NCBI GenBank assembly: GCA_013076295.1
Contig: RQOL01000828.1
Span: 3,162,001-3,226,000, forward strand
DNA length: 64,000 nt
Reading direction: 5' to 3'
Origin: Sanderia malayensis
Taxonomy: Eukaryota > Cnidaria > Scyphozoa > Semaeostomeae > Pelagiidae
A model generated the notes under the pieces. It did no database searches. It was not told where the DNA came from and was given only the letters and a program-made list of their open reading frames with translations. The number at the start of each line of letters is the position of its first letter. Position 1 is the first letter of the stretch. Position numbers and translations under genes: made by a program. Below are positions 36,801-51,200 of the stretch, one piece after another.

Positions 36801-39800
36801 TCGCAAGATATCAACGAATGCGACTCATCTCCATGTAAATTCGAAGGAACGTGCACCAATTCACCTGGCTCCTATAAGTGCAATTGCAAGCCATATTCTA
36901 CAGGGGTACATTGTGAAATTGATCTCGTTGACCATTGCATTCCTGCTTGCATAAATGGTGGAGTATGTAACAATAAAGTTGGTTATCAGGATAAATGTTT
37001 ATGTGGAACTCCCTGGCATGGTTAGTTTTTTATCCATCCTTAATTGATATTTTATTAAGTCATCCGATATTATGCACCCCTCTTTTAACACCCCTTTCTC
37101 TAATTGAACTTTTGGTTGGTTTTAACATATGTTGTATTGGAACATTTCAGGCGATTATTGTCAGAAAAAGATTAATTTCTGTGCGCAAGACAATCCTTAT
37201 TGTGGCAGTGGACATTGTGTCAACATTTACACCGACAGATACAACAGAGCAGTTTGTGTTTGCAATGACGGCTACGAAGGAGCCAACTGCACAGCCGATG
37301 TTGACGAATGTGCCCTTGGTTATTGCCAGAATCATGTTTCATGCAAGAATTTTTACGGTGGATATAATTGCACGTGTCAAGCCGGGTATGAAGGCAGGAA
37401 TTGCACTGATGATATAGACGATTGCCTCAACAATGCGTGTCTTAATAACGCTACGTGTATCGATCGTCTCAATGGCTACAGTTGTGATTGTAAACTTGGA
37501 TATAATGGAAGTAGGTGTGAGGTTGATATCGATTGGTGCAAATCCCAACCTTGTGCGAATGCTGGAAATTGCACTGATGTTGTTGAGACGTATAACTGCA
37601 GTTGCTATCCTGGATTTGTTGGCAAAAATTGCGAGATCGATGTGGATGAATGTAGCTCCAACCCGTGCCAATATGGTGGTATATGCCTTGAGAAATCCAA
37701 TTTAACTGCGTTGGGATTATATGGAAGGTTGACGAATGATCTTCAAAACAATTACAACAACCGGTATGTCAGATTGCTTTGCGCTACAATTTTTCTATGA
37801 ATATGAATGCCTTATGTAGATTTTATTTTTTGAAGTTCTTTAAATCAATTTTCCATTGTGCACGAGTTTTGACCATTGGACCACCTGCAACTTACTGTGG
37901 TCTCCCTATGGCAAATTTTACTCGTTTCCGAGAATCACGTGATCCATTGTTTAGTAACAAGACGCCACTGAATAATTAATTTCTTTTTTGTCAATTCCTT
38001 TGTGGTCTTTTTATTATACGGGGATTTGCTTTTGAAAACCTTTGCAATTGCTTTTATTTGGCAAGTTTCGAAATTATTATTCTTGTGTGCTTTGGGCATT
38101 GAAACCTAGCGCGAAGCCATTACACTGCTGTTTAAACGATAAGGATGATTCATGTGACATATATTTGGTTTCATTGAGAGGTTTCACGGAATGGTTTCTT
38201 TTGTTTAACGTGGCTGATTAAGCACAAAATAACCACATTTTTTCTATTTTGATTGCATCCGTGGCCTTTTGTTAAAGCAGTTTATTGCACATTGGATATG
38301 AATACCAAATGAGGACACTCGTTCTGCGCAAGAAATATAAATATCTTTCAAGTTCTTGTTTGTATTTATCAATAAACGACGTGTTTTCTTGGTTGACACC
38401 TGCTGTAACAAGTCAAGAAGAGCAGGTTTTTTTAGGATTCAGTTTGTTGAATTTAGCTGCGGATGTATAAAGTTGATTTAATGGCCTAAATTCACTACCG
38501 ATAAACACTGGATTCTACGTTTCTTCTCAAAGTGCATTTTGTCCGATTTTATCAGCACATCGGAAGATATTTTCTCGTGAAACATTTCGAAATTAGCATT
38601 GAGTTAATATGGATCTGTCAGTTGTCAATGGATATAGAAAGCTGCCTGTCTAGCAGGAAATGAGTTCAGTGTTTCATTGTCTTAAGTGGTAACCTCTTGT
38701 GGCTAGTCAAGATTTCAACTTTCGTTATTATTGTCACCAAAGACAAGAAAGGCAATGTTGTTCGCTTTCTACTCTCTCCTGGTTTTGTCAATAACTTGGT
38801 GAGGTTTGATTATGAGTTTTTCACTTGGTATTTCAATCGCTTCGCAATTATTTAATGCCACAAATATATTCCTCGTTACAAAGTCTTTCATTGTTATAAC
38901 TCTATTATATTAATGGTTGTCAAATCATGGTTACCGTATACAATTTAAAAGTTTAAAAGTTTAATCGATTTAGCAGCACGTATTTTTGATCAACGTGATG
39001 CATACTGCTTCGAAATATTTAAATATTCCTCGATCACAAATTCGAAAAATGTTGAGCGAATGGTAAGAATGGAATCAGTGTCGGATTACGTCACTGTTTT
39101 GGAAGCAAAACAAAAACTGCCAACGCAAGATTATTTTTAAAATCTAAATTATTCACTTAATTGTTCTATAATGGTCTACACCACGCAAAGTCGACCGAAG
39201 CTAACGAGTTACTTTGTACTGTGGATTGATTTGTATTTCTTGTAATGAGACCAGTTTTGCATCCGCAAGGTAATAGGCATTAAGTTGCATCGCATGCATA
39301 CATACCTAGTTTATGTCCAATATGCTGCACACAGAATACAGATCTCCTCTGTGGTAATGGGCATCATCAATGCATTTCATGCAGTCAGCAATATTAAAAG
39401 TGTTTTTGTTATGACCTCGGCGAACATGTTATTTTGCTTGTCAATATCGTTTTGATATTTGATATCAGTGGGCGTGTGAACCTTGCGATTCCTTTTCCAA
39501 CAAGGAAGAAAATTTCACTTTCATCCACATGACAGTCTTTTTTGCGGAGGGGACAAGAGTGAAGATTTTACGACAAAAACCTTGATTTTTCCAACGCAAC
39601 CGTATACCACAACAGTTATAACAAGCCTGTCAGGTTTTTTCGACAGAATTCATGTCACTACCTCCCCCCTCTCGGTCGGCTGTCACTGCATCCTTGCTTT
39701 CAATCTAACAATGTTTCATTTCGTCATAGGCACGGTTACGTCTGCGTATGTCCTTCTGGTACAAATGGAACCAATTGCGAACAGGACGTGAATGAATGTG

Positions 39801-42800
39801 CGATCAATCCATGTAAAAATAATGCAACATGCCATGATTTATTTAATGATTACAATTGCACTTGTCAACCAGGATTCATGGGTCAGTATATATTGATTGT
39901 TAATTACGATTGTAATCATTGTAATCAATTTAATGTTTTCAATGGTTAATGGTTGTTGATCATCAGTGTACTACAGTAAAAACCCGCATATAAGAACCTG
40001 TAATTTTCCTTCCAGCCTATTGTTCCAAGACAATAGGCTATTGTTTCGTCTATTTTTTTAGCAGAAATATCACCTTGAAGGTTCTTAATCCATTGGTTCT
40101 TATATGCGGGCTTTTACTGTATGGCTGCATTAAGAAATCAATCTCTTTGGTTGAATTCGTATTAAGATGAAAGATTTTGTTCTTTTTTGTTTTTAGATAA
40201 AAATTGTTCAACAAATATTAACGAATGTTCATCCAATCCTTGCCAGCATAATGCGACGTGTGAGGATGGAATAAATAATTACAAATGCAATTGCACAGCT
40301 AATTATCACGGTCTGCACTGTGAGAATATAACGAATCAATGCTTGATCAGTAACTCATGCCAAAACAATGGAGAATGTTATCAGATTGGTATCAGCTACG
40401 GCTGTAAATGCCCGCCAGGCTTTGCTGGATCAAATTGTGAACATCGAACTACTATGAACTTCAATTCAAGTGGTCGTATCATGTTTAATTCGATTGAAAT
40501 GATTGTATCATTTGGTTTTAGAACAACGTTAAACCATGGAATTCTTTGTCAAATTATTGCAGAATCAAATAGCATGTTCATAGCATTGCATAGTGAAGGG
40601 TTGGTTATACGACACGCCAATGGATTGAAGAGTTATGTTATGGATAGTAGATTAAGTAATGGTTCATGGCATTACATTGCAGTTAACCTCAACTCATCCA
40701 CATTGACTATCGTAATTGATGCAGTCAAAGTTCACACAATTGCCGCATTTGGAATGGTAAACATCACGAAGTACACGTTTGGTTCAGTGGAATCGAATAG
40801 CATTGTGCAGTCGTCGGAATTTGCAGGTTTTGTTGGTTGCATCCGAGATGTGAAACTGGGAATGTCAGTCGTTGATCCAATGACCAATGTTTCATCAACT
40901 GGGGTTGCAATTGGGGCTTGTGAATGGAAGCAGGCTTGTGCGGCCAATCCGTGTCGAAATTCTGGGAAATGTCAAGATCTTTGGACAAGGTATTTCTGCA
41001 AGTGTAATCGAAGGTTTTTTGGCCAGGACTGCAATTATGGTAAGACTTCATTTATAGTTGATAATATTTGTATCATAATACTTAAATACTTTTACCGTAA
41101 TACCTTGATGTTTCATGCAAGTGTTGCATGTTTGCAAAGCAACTAATCTATTAATTTTTTCATTTTTTTTACTTGATCAGAATATGAAAGCTTTATGTTT
41201 GGTGGTGCATATGAAGTCCAACCAGTGCCAACATCGAAGCCATCGAATTCAACCAATCGTAGAAGAAGATCAATCGCAGAAACACAGACGAACAGCAATC
41301 AAACTGACTATGTCTTATCAGTTGTAAACACGACGTTTGATGCTAACACGAGTGTATCAATGTCTGTTAGGACACGTGCCGTTAATGGCATTCTATTCTT
41401 ATTATCAAGCGAAGGACCAAATCAAGGCGCATCATCCGTTCTATCATACGTCACTCTGCAACTTGTCAATGGAAAACTGTTATATAAATTCAATCATAGC
41501 AGTGAGTATAGATCGCAGTTGATAGACAAGGTAGTTACCGATGGAGTTTGGCATGACATAGAAGTAACCAAATCCAATGTTACTGTCGATGGATCATTGG
41601 TTTATTCACCATTGATAACATCTGATCTGCCAGTTAAGAATGTCTATATTGGAGGAGTGGATGATGTGAACTTCTTTGCGGTCGCATTGGATACGAAGCT
41701 GCAATATCAAGGATGTTTACAAGCATTTAAATTCCAAGGAGCAACAATAACATCTCAGTCGATTGGTGGTGGAGGGCAATCGCAATCTATCAATACAACC
41801 ACAGCAACATCTGGTTGCAACTCTACTAATGTCTGTGCTGTCAATCCATGCAAGAATAATGCCACTTGTAATGATGTATGGAATGCTTACACATGCGCAT
41901 GTCTGCCGGGTTTTTACGGAGCCAATTGCTCTGTGTTTGGCTGCATTGCGCAGAATTCATGCGCAGTGAATGAAACCTGTGTTGATGTCAAACCAGGTGT
42001 TACTGCCTGTAAGTATCACTGTTCAATATTTGATTTATATCTCCACTTGCGCTTCAGTATGTCTTTGCATATAAGAAATGATACCTTTTGGAACACTCCA
42101 TTGTCTTTGAACAAGTTACATTGTCCTTTGTATTGTTCTATGCAAGCAAGCAGTATCGGGTTCTTAAATGCGGGGTGAAGTTCTGACTCAGCCTGTTGTT
42201 TGCGTGTGTGTTTATTCAGCGAAATGCTGGGTAAATATATGCCTGGATGATCCATATTTACTGATCAGTTTTATTCAAATCCTCTAGGCAGCACACCGGC
42301 TACATTCAATGGAAGTGAAAGCAGTGCAACGTTTAGTAATCTCTCGATCAGCGATGCCTCGGTCACATTCTTCAAATTGAAAACGAGGCGATCAGATGCG
42401 TTTATCATTGGATCAGGAAATGACGTAAACAATTCTCTTGCTATTGGAATACGATCAGGAAAAATATCATTGAGTTACACAAAACCAGGAATGCCTGCCC
42501 CCTCTATCTTGACTGGAAGTAAGTGTTCTTTGATTCTTTTGTTTGTTGCGTTGTGCTTCATCCAATTTATTCTCCACTGCTGTAGTATAAGGACCTTCAG
42601 TAACACCGTATTTTTCACTCTTTATTCCAGACAAGATCATTAACGATGGACAATTTCACACAGTTGAGATCAAATTGTCTTCGACAATCAGTTTAACTAT
42701 TGATTCTGTGTTGGATGTATCAACTGTTGGTGCCAGTGATTTATCTCTTCATTGGAAAACTCAACTGTCCAGTTCAGGATTACAAGTTGGACAAAGCAAC

Positions 42801-44144
42801 AAGGTTTATCTGAGCAGTCAATTTCAAAGCATAGCATACAAAGGATGTCTCGAATATCTTATGATTGGCGTGCAATTGTTACAGTTCAATACGTCGGTGA
42901 GTGTTGGCATTAGAAACGGCTGTTATAGCGACAATCCTTGTACCCAGACTACTTGTAAAAACGGTGGAACCTGCATGGATACATTTGATGATTATCAATG
43001 CATCTGTTCCGAGTTTTATGCCGGTGCTACATGTAACATGACGACGAATATATCATGCGCATTCAAGCCGAACCCTTGCTTCGTGAATTCAACTTGTGTC
43101 AATTTAACAACACCGGCAACAAATCAGTTTTCACAGTCTGGTTTTGACTTATTTAGATGCGATTGCAATGCCGGTTACATGGGGTACTTGTGCTCGAGTC
43201 CAACGAATGAATGCCAAGGAAATCCTTGTATTCACGGAAACTGTACTGACAAACATCTTGATTACACGTGCTCTTGTGAGAGCGGGTACACAGGCAAGAA
43301 CTGCTCGATCGATATCAATGACTGTAACCCAAATCCATGCAGAAACGGAGGAGCATGCAACGATAAAGTCAATAATTACACATGCGCATGCGCAAAGGAA
43401 TACACTGGGCGCAATTGCACGGATGATGTTGATGAATGTCTTACGAAGCCATGCAAGAATAATGGCACGTGCTTGAATTTGATTGGTGGCTACAATTGCT
43501 CGTGTAATAATGGATCATTTGGAGATGTATGCGAGTACAATGCCTCCATGTCCTGCATGTCTAACCCATGCTTAAATAGTGGTACATGTAGTGCTGATGC
43601 TGCAGGGTATAAATGCAAATGTCAAGATGGATTCACCGGTAGTCTGTGCCATAATAATACAGATCCGTGCCAAAACAATCCATGTTCCAATTCTGGCTCA
43701 TGCGTTGGTGTTTTGAGCCAATGTCCTTCTAATAATCCCACCTGCGTGCGCACATACGTGAGTTATAATTGTACTTGTTCAGGCCAATGGACTGGCTCAA
43801 AGTGCGAGAATGTTCAGCCATGTTTTAATAATCCTTGTCAGAATGGTGGTACGTGTATTGCCAATACAAACACAACCTCATCCAATTACACCTGCGCATG
43901 TGCTAGTGGCTTCAAAGGTTCGCAGTGTCAATTAAAAGTAACGAAAAAAGACGAAACCAATGTTGCAATGATTGTTGGCATAGTTGTTGGTTGTGTTGTG
44001 TTGATATTGATTATTGGCATTGCGTATATGTGTTGCAAAGGACAGCAAGGAATGCACGGTGTTTATAGTCCAAGTAGACAGGAGAAAGGACAAGTTGAAA
44101 TGACCTCGTTACCACCACCGCCACCCAAAGAGAGGCTCATATAA
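33848..44144 (+). CDS. CRB: Crumbs, apical polarity determinant
   Basis: Crumbs is a single-pass protein that marks the apical surface of epithelia and binds Pals1/Stardust, Par6 and FERM proteins through its short tail. The start exon encodes a signal peptide ([12 protein letters not shown]). A divergent laminin-G-like region (about 34200-34730) is followed by EGF repeats, about 30 in all, many of the calcium-binding DINEC or DVDEC type. Three laminin-G domains are interspersed: about 40450-40870, 41190-41760 and 42287-42900. A block of eight EGFs leads to the membrane helix (about 43963-44035, [20 protein letters not shown]). The tail of about 37 residues has GVYSPSRQE (FERM-binding motif) and ends PPPKERLI, the canonical PDZ ligand. 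A large intron covers about 37765-39728. A basic RRRRS site lies before the second laminin-G domain. Confidence 0.93.
35294..35460. mobile_element. Short terminal-inverted-repeat element in a Crumbs intron
   Basis: The left end CAGGTACGGGCCCGTCGAGAG and right end CTCTCGACGGCACTGGCC are imperfect inverted repeats sharing GTCGAGAG. The element is GC-rich against an AT-rich intron and has no ORF. The CAGTGCCG-like terminus is reminiscent of hAT-type ends. Confidence 0.5.
37765..39728 (+). other. Large Crumbs intron
   Basis: A 2-kb noncoding stretch sits between the exon ending at 37764 and that beginning GYVCVCPSG near 39729. No protein-coding frame, RNA gene or clear repeat was recognised in it. 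It may hold regulatory sequence. Confidence 0.6.
39974..40119. mobile_element. 146-bp MITE with pogo/Tc1-like ends
   Basis: CAGTAAAAACCCGCATATAA at the left and TTATATGCGGGCTTTTACTG at the right are inverted copies (about 25 bp with one mismatch). The element is flanked on both sides by TA, as expected for a TA target duplication. It is too small to encode a transposase. It lies inside a Crumbs intron. Confidence 0.85.
41258..41269 (+). other. Possible furin-type cleavage site in Crumbs
   Basis: The codons at 41258-41269 encode RRRR, followed by S, in the linker ahead of the second laminin-G domain. This fits the R-X-K/R-R consensus. Cleavage is inferred from the motif only. Confidence 0.4.
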
Positions 44145-45258
44145 CAAGTTCAAGTATGCTTATTTATTAATCGCTACAACAAAGTACCCCGGTAACAAGT
44201 ATGAGCTACACCACACAGCTATTTCCGACTTCGTAATTATTCACGGGACAAACGTTTATGCTGTATATTTATAGATATGTGTATGCTTTTTCGTGTTTAT
44301 GCTATGGAGCATACTTCAGCTTCGTGTGGATCTTGTAATTTACACGTCTAAGAAGCGAGGATAAACAAAGATAACAGAAATATTAGAATCAGGGGCTAAT
44401 GCTTTGAAGCTCTTCCCTGCAAGGTTCATCGTAACTTTGATAAACAATGTCAAACAAAATGATGTCCAAAGGCATTTTGGACGTCAAGATAACAATGGAG
44501 TTAATACCACATAAAGCGAGTGGAATTGGATAAACATTTGAAAAACTGTTAATTAACCAGCGAACCAACTAACATAGACTATAAATACTTTCAAATATGA
44601 TAATTAATTAGGTGATGTATAATTATAAATTTCTTGCTAATTTTTTAATGAAATATGTAGCTACTTTTTATACTAATCATAATTAGATTTTATATTGTAT
44701 GTAATCAAAAGATTAAGCACATTACTTTTCGAAGCTTTTAAATTACGCTTACAACTGTGAGTAAGATTTTATGCATTCTAATTATTACTTTTTATGACAA
44801 TACACCATTAACACATTTTATGTTGCCACAATGTGTGCACTGGGACATTTTAAGTTCTGTTTTAGAGCTTTATTTTATGTGCGAATGCCGATATCTATTC
44901 AATATCGGTGTGTGAAGCTACTGGTTTACTAATAATAAAGCATATTTATTGATTGCACATGTCTTTTCTAAAGAAGTATTTTTAATAAATTTTTAAGTAA
45001 CACATTATGTCAATTTTTGATTGCCTGACATGAAAAATCGAGAGAGCAACAAAACGACATTTCTTATTTTGACGCATGTTAATCATATTCATAATTTTGT
45101 TATTGCGTTTGCCTGCCACGAAAGAAATATTTTTATTTATTTGTGATTTTTGTTAAAAATGGATTGGATAAAAGGAAATAAATATCTATCAGATCTTAAT
45201 CAAGTTCTGGAGATCAAGGTTTGTTGCATTTACTCTGCTTTATCAGAATGTCAGTCAA
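44145..45258. other. Crumbs 3' UTR and intergenic
   Basis: AT-rich sequence after the Crumbs stop with AATAAA at 44934-44939. An ATG at 45159 opens a 20-codon frame that could join the esterase in phase only by removing a 28-base segment, so it is not taken as the start. Confidence 0.5.
44934..44939 (+). terminator. Candidate polyadenylation signal AATAAA (Crumbs)
   Basis: A canonical hexamer about 790 bases after the Crumbs stop codon. It is preceded by a long AT-rich 3' region. Confidence 0.45.
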
Positions 45259-48200
45259 ATGATGCAAAGTTTCAAAATATCACCGACGAGGAGGCCTAAA
45301 TTTAATGACTTCGGAAATGTTTTTCTCCAGATTTTGGTTCCTGTTCTAATTACCATTAGCTTGATCATTGTAACTGTATTGGTGATTGTCAAAAAGCTCA
45401 GAAATAAAGGTATGTTTTTCTGCATATTGTACTACTTTTTTCACTTTGAAAAAGTGGGCGTTGCAGACATTAGTGGGCGTGGCGTCTGGCTTCCCCCCCG
45501 CAAGTCAACCACTGGCATTTGTTATGCTACAAGGCTCTGACATTTTCTTCGACCTAAATGTATGCATTTTTTCGCTGCATTATTCGTTTAATATTTCCAA
45601 TTTTGTTTTTACAGATGAGAAGAGTACCCCTGTGAAAACTGTGCAGAAACCAAGATTTAGAAAGCGTGACAAAGTCATGTTTTATGGAAGGCGAATCATA
45701 AGAAAAGTAATTCTCTTCTAACTTTCATTTTTTAATCTTGTCCATTTTTCATCTCCTTATTATTTCTGCTATTTATTACTTATCTTGTAGGTTAAAGAAT
45801 TCAAAAATGAAATCATGCTGGATATCGATGAAACAAAATTAAGAAAACGCAGATCCGCATCAAGCTATCGAAAAAGAATTCTTTTTCCTCCATTTGCAGA
45901 GAGGTAAGAGAATCATTGTTATCTTTGTTTATTATTATTACTAGTCAAACAAGTCAGGAAACATGTTTATGAAGCGTGCATGGCGTAATGGTATTGTAGA
46001 TACTTGAACCATACGTCATATGATATACAGCTGATCTGATCATTTTTTTATGATTTAGATTTCTTCATCATCCAAAGACAGAACTCATGAGATTGCACAA
46101 AGATATCCCCCCTTCAGTATTAGAAGCTGATACTACAGAGGTAATCAGACTGCTGCTACTAAACGTTTCATACATCATCCTCAAATGTTCTTAACTTTTT
46201 TCATTTCATTTTTCTCATGTTTTTTCCTCTTTTTCATACAGTTGCCTGGGCTTGAACCTCGATTGCCTTCTGAAGTTATGTACATGCTAAGAAGTGTACG
46301 GTGAGTAATAAAATTGCGTACGCAAACTTAGATATTGTATAACTCCTTCAACCTGTACAACCTGATCAATAAATTTTTACTTTTGCAATTATGCATTTTA
46401 GAGTGTTTGGTCATTTTGAGAAACCTTTATTCTTCGAACTATGTAAACATCTTGAAAGTAAAACGTTAACAGCTGGAACGTTGCTTATCAAACCTGGCCA
46501 GGTATGCCCTGAAGTTTTGTATTAACAGCTGCATCTTATAAAGTAATTTATTAAAACTCTGTCATGATTTGCGTGTTAATATTTCCATGTGATATTCATT
46601 TGAAATTGTAGATGGAAGATTGTATTTACATTGTACAGAGTGGACAATTGGATCTTCACCTTGTTGACAAGGTAATCATTTTATTGGTGATGATGACCAT
46701 CAAAAAGTTCAGATGACGTTAATCAAGTGAAATGTGTTTTGATCTGATATTTCCTTTCTGTCTTCTATTCAACAGACTGGCAATGAATTGTTTTTGAAGA
46801 AAGTCAATGCTGGTGATAACATTCACAGTGTTCTAAATATTCTTGATGCAATCAGAGTATGTTCATTTATGTTTATTTATCAGCATATTTGCCATGTACT
46901 TATGTATTCATCAGTTATATTCTGGTTCGGTTGATGCCAATATTAATTTGATTTATTTCAGGGTACTGCTGATTTTCGTTTTTCGCTGATCGCAAGAGCA
47001 ACAATGAAGTCTGAAGTCCTCAAGTATGAAAATAAACTTCAATAGTGGACAAACGTTTTTGGGACACTTGACAAACGTTTTTGGGACACTAGTAAAAATG
47101 CGAAACTTCATTTTTGAGGGCTTAATTAAACACCCCACTCCACTTGAAATAACATTATTCTCTCAATCAGACCTCTGTTATCATGGTCCAAAATGAATTT
47201 TGTCATTATTGTATCCATAGAGAACACTGTTTTGGGGGAGGAGGCACGAAGGATACGTGTAAAAATCTCGGGACTTTTATCGCTGATTGTAGCTATTGAT
47301 TTTGTATGAATGATCTGACTTCATAAGTCAATATTAGACAGGTATTTGATGATAATTGATCCAATGTCATTGATGTAACTGTTCATCTTTTCAGGCTGCC
47401 AAGTAAAGCGTTTCATGATGTATTCCATGATAATTCCGAGTCATTGGTCAGAATCGTTCAGGTAGTTAATCCTCATGTATTTTCTTATCTTTTTTTATTT
47501 TACCTGAGCCTTGGCAATGAGTGATCCTCCGCCACTGTTTTCATACTTTTTAATTTCATTGCAGATAATAATGGTTCGTTTACAGCAAGTTACGTTTCAA
47601 GCTCTGAACCGATTTCTCGGACTAAAGAGTGAATTAATAAGCACATCTTCAGTGAGTTATGATTCCCTTTAACATTCCCTTTAACCTTCTCTTTATCATT
47701 TCCTTTATTATACGCGTAATTCACGTCTTAACAAATAATGCTTCACGTTGCTATTCTTTCCCTAGAGCTACAAGTTGAGTGAAGAGTTAAAGAGCCTTTC
47801 AATTTATTCACTGAACGAGAACAAAGCTCCTCCGCACGGAGAGGCTGTGCAGCAACAGCAGGATGGTTCCACAACAACAGCAACAACAGAAATCGATTCA
47901 GCCAGTCCAAGCAAAGAGAACAGAAATGAAAATAACAAGCCAATACGTCGAACAGTCAGTTTCACGAACGCTGTATCTATCTTGGGAGAGAATGGAAAGA
48001 AGACAGAACTAGCCGAATCATCACCTATAAAAATCAAACGAACAAGATCATCAGAAAGATTCAGAACAAGTGAAGCAGATCATGCAGATAGTGGAAAACG
48101 AAGACAGTCTTATGGCAGTGGCAGTGTGAAATCATTGAGCATCGATACTGGTGTGTCACCTTCTGATTTTGAGATCGCTTGCGGACGTGCTGGTATTGAT

Positions 48201-51200
48201 ATAACTGGTTCTTCTAGTGGAATGTTTGACGTGGGAACGCCGGACAATAGTCCGCCATCTGATTCTGACATGAAATTCCAGTTTCCAAAGTATGCACCAA
48301 TAGCCACACCCAATAGTGCCAAGAAGTGTGATGCAATCGATTCAAATGAAGAAGATCTTATGAGAAATGCCGCTGCTAAAGATTTGGCTCATATTTTCGG
48401 ACTGGATGTAAGTGTTTATGCTTTGGTTTTCGAGATACTCTTGAATGCTGTGTAGGTAATACTCAACACTCTCAACACTTTTGTAAAGCTCTACTTTTGT
48501 CCTGACTCTGTTGGTGTAATGTTGGTCATATATTGCAGGATCCTTCGATACTTGATGATGCCATCGCCTTGGCTTGTGTCCCAAGTGGTTCAGCTCTCGT
48601 CAGACAAGGCGATCAGGTGATCAGCTTGCTCTTTTATACAGTTTTATCGCACAATATAGACCTGCCGAAGTCAGACACGTAATTCACTGTGAATGGCATT
48701 TTTTCATGCTTTCAGCGATTTGTTTATCTTAGAATTGCAGTCTGTATTTTTTGGTCCGTGGCTCATTGACCATCATGCAGAAAACGGATAACGGCGTCGA
48801 GGTTAGCTTTTTACAAATCAGCCAATTTTAGCTAGTATATTACAGCCTTGACCACATTTCACTTTTTTCAGTCTTTTTACCAATCACCCTGTTTCTCTTT
48901 ACAATGATATTTCCATGTGATCAAATGATAGTGTCTGCATTATAATAATTGTATTCATGTGGCTTTTCGTAGGAGAAATTATATAGCACAGTTCCTGGTG
49001 AATTTGTAAGTTCCATAGCACTGTTAACTGGAGAGCCATCGTTCTTTACAATCGTAGCAGAGCAACGAAGTTTCGTCGTCATCATCAGCAAGCTTGATTT
49101 CTACAAGTAAGCCAGCATCTGTTAACACAAAGACAATCCTTGTGCAACCAACGTATGCAAGGGTATATTGATATTTGGTGTATTTAAATCAAGGAGAATA
49201 ATTTATATATGTTTTGTTTTAATAGCTTGATGATGCATCATCCTAGAGTTGTCATTCCCGTTGCTTTTGAAATTATCAAACGACTATCTTCATTTGTGAG
49301 AAATATTGATTTCGCTCTGGATTGGGTTATGATTGATGGAGGAAAATCATTATATAAGTATGAACTATCCTTGTCTATCTATTTTAATTATCTGAGCTCT
49401 CAGTAGTCTTAGAATTTCTAGCAACCTCGAGGAATAAAATCTATTCGATGGATATTTCTTTAAATTGCAGGCCAAACGGTCCTGAAAGTAACTTGTTGCT
49501 TAAATCTGTTCGTTGTAATTTAATTAACTTGTGAAAGTTCTATTGCTTCCAAACAAAGTTTGTTTTTTTCAGACAAGGTGACCAAGCTGATAGTATCTTC
49601 ATTGTTTTGAATGGTCGTCTGCGAGCTGTACACACATCTGAAGATGGTAAAAAGGAGCTTGCTGAAGAATATGGAAGAGGAGAGGTTGTCGGATTGGTAG
49701 GTCGATTTAAAACCAATCTACATCAGAAGATTTTCTTTTTAAACCTATGAAGATTCAATATTCAATGATTGTTGGATCTTTCACACGATTTTAACTTGAT
49801 TTTATTTTTTCAAAAGGTTGAAGTTCTGACACATTCTTCGCGAGTTTGTGACGTCTTGGCAATTCGGTAAATATTTGTTCAATTCTAACCTGTGAATTAC
49901 ATGCTTTTTTGAGATATTTAATGTTTTCCTGACCATGTTTTTTATTTTTCTTCAGAGACACAGAATTGGCAAAGATACCAGACGGTTTATTAAATACCAT
50001 TAAGCTGCAGTATCCACAGGTAATTTCATATTTACAATATGAAGCATTTTTGATTGCAAAGAGTCCACTTATATGTTGACAAATCTTGATTTAGTTACAA
50101 TTTGCAATAATGATTTTTCATATTTATTCCCAGGTCGTAACAAGGCTTATACATCTTCTCGGAGATCGAATGCTGGGGAATTTCAAGAAATCTGCCTCAA
50201 AGATTGGAGATTCACAACTTGGTATATCTTTGTTTATAAGACGTTGTTTATTCTTAAAATGTCAAAGATTTGAGGAAGTATCTTTAATGTTTGAATAATG
50301 TTTACATGTTTGTATTTTCGGGCATGTTATGTTTATTGTTTTATTTTCAGAGCGGATGAGCAGTAATCTGGGAACGATAGCTGTCATTCCCGCGTCGCCA
50401 AATGTTCCTTTATCAAATTTCACTTTTGAATTAAGTTTGGCACTAAAAGAAATTGGTCAGTATTGCTTGATCCTTAAACCATCTTTCCTAATATTGAACA
50501 AAAGGCAATTAATTGCACTGTAGCTAGCACTCTCTCTTTCAAGGCCCTTTGTCTACATTTGAAATCATGTCTACATTTGTCTACGTTTGAAATCATGTCT
50601 ACATTTGTCTACGTTTGAAATCATGTCTACATTTGCTCATAGGATCCACACTCCTGCTAACAAGTGATTTGATAAAAAAGAGACTCGGTGGTGCAGTACT
50701 TGACAGGTAAGTCGTCGTACAATCCTTCCATATTACCAATAGATTATTATGTTTTATGATGAAGTATCTTTACAATGGAACATTCAAATCGTTTCTTTTT
50801 CAGTTTACACGAGTACTACTTGTCAAATTGGCTTGGACAGCAAGAAGAAACACAAAACATTATTGTTTACCAAAGTGATTTTCAAATGACAGAATGGACC
50901 AAACGTTGTATCAGAAGAGTTAGTCTATTTAAATTTGATTTCATAAATCTTCCAATGACTTTTGTGCATTCTATTCTCTGTATCATTTACCCTTTTTAGT
51001 TGATAATGTTTTATGCTGTAATAGCAATTTATTTATTTAATTTGTTTCGATTTCCAGGCTGATGCCATTTTGATTGTTTGTCTTGGCGATGCAGACTCTC
51101 GCACTGTTGGCATGGTGAATGATTATTCTTTCTTATTTCTCTCAGAATACTTATTCACTAATTGAATCTTGTTTTGTGTAGTATGATAAAAATTGAGCGT

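Noticed and set aside
33848..44144. Notch or Delta orthologue
   Set aside because: Many EGF repeats are shared, but the laminin-G domains and the ERLI-ending short tail are specific to Crumbs; no LNR, DSL or ankyrin domains.
45159..45218. Upstream ATG as the esterase start
   Set aside because: It joins in phase only by removing 28 bases, too short for an intron, and the frame from 45259 already gives a complete membrane anchor.
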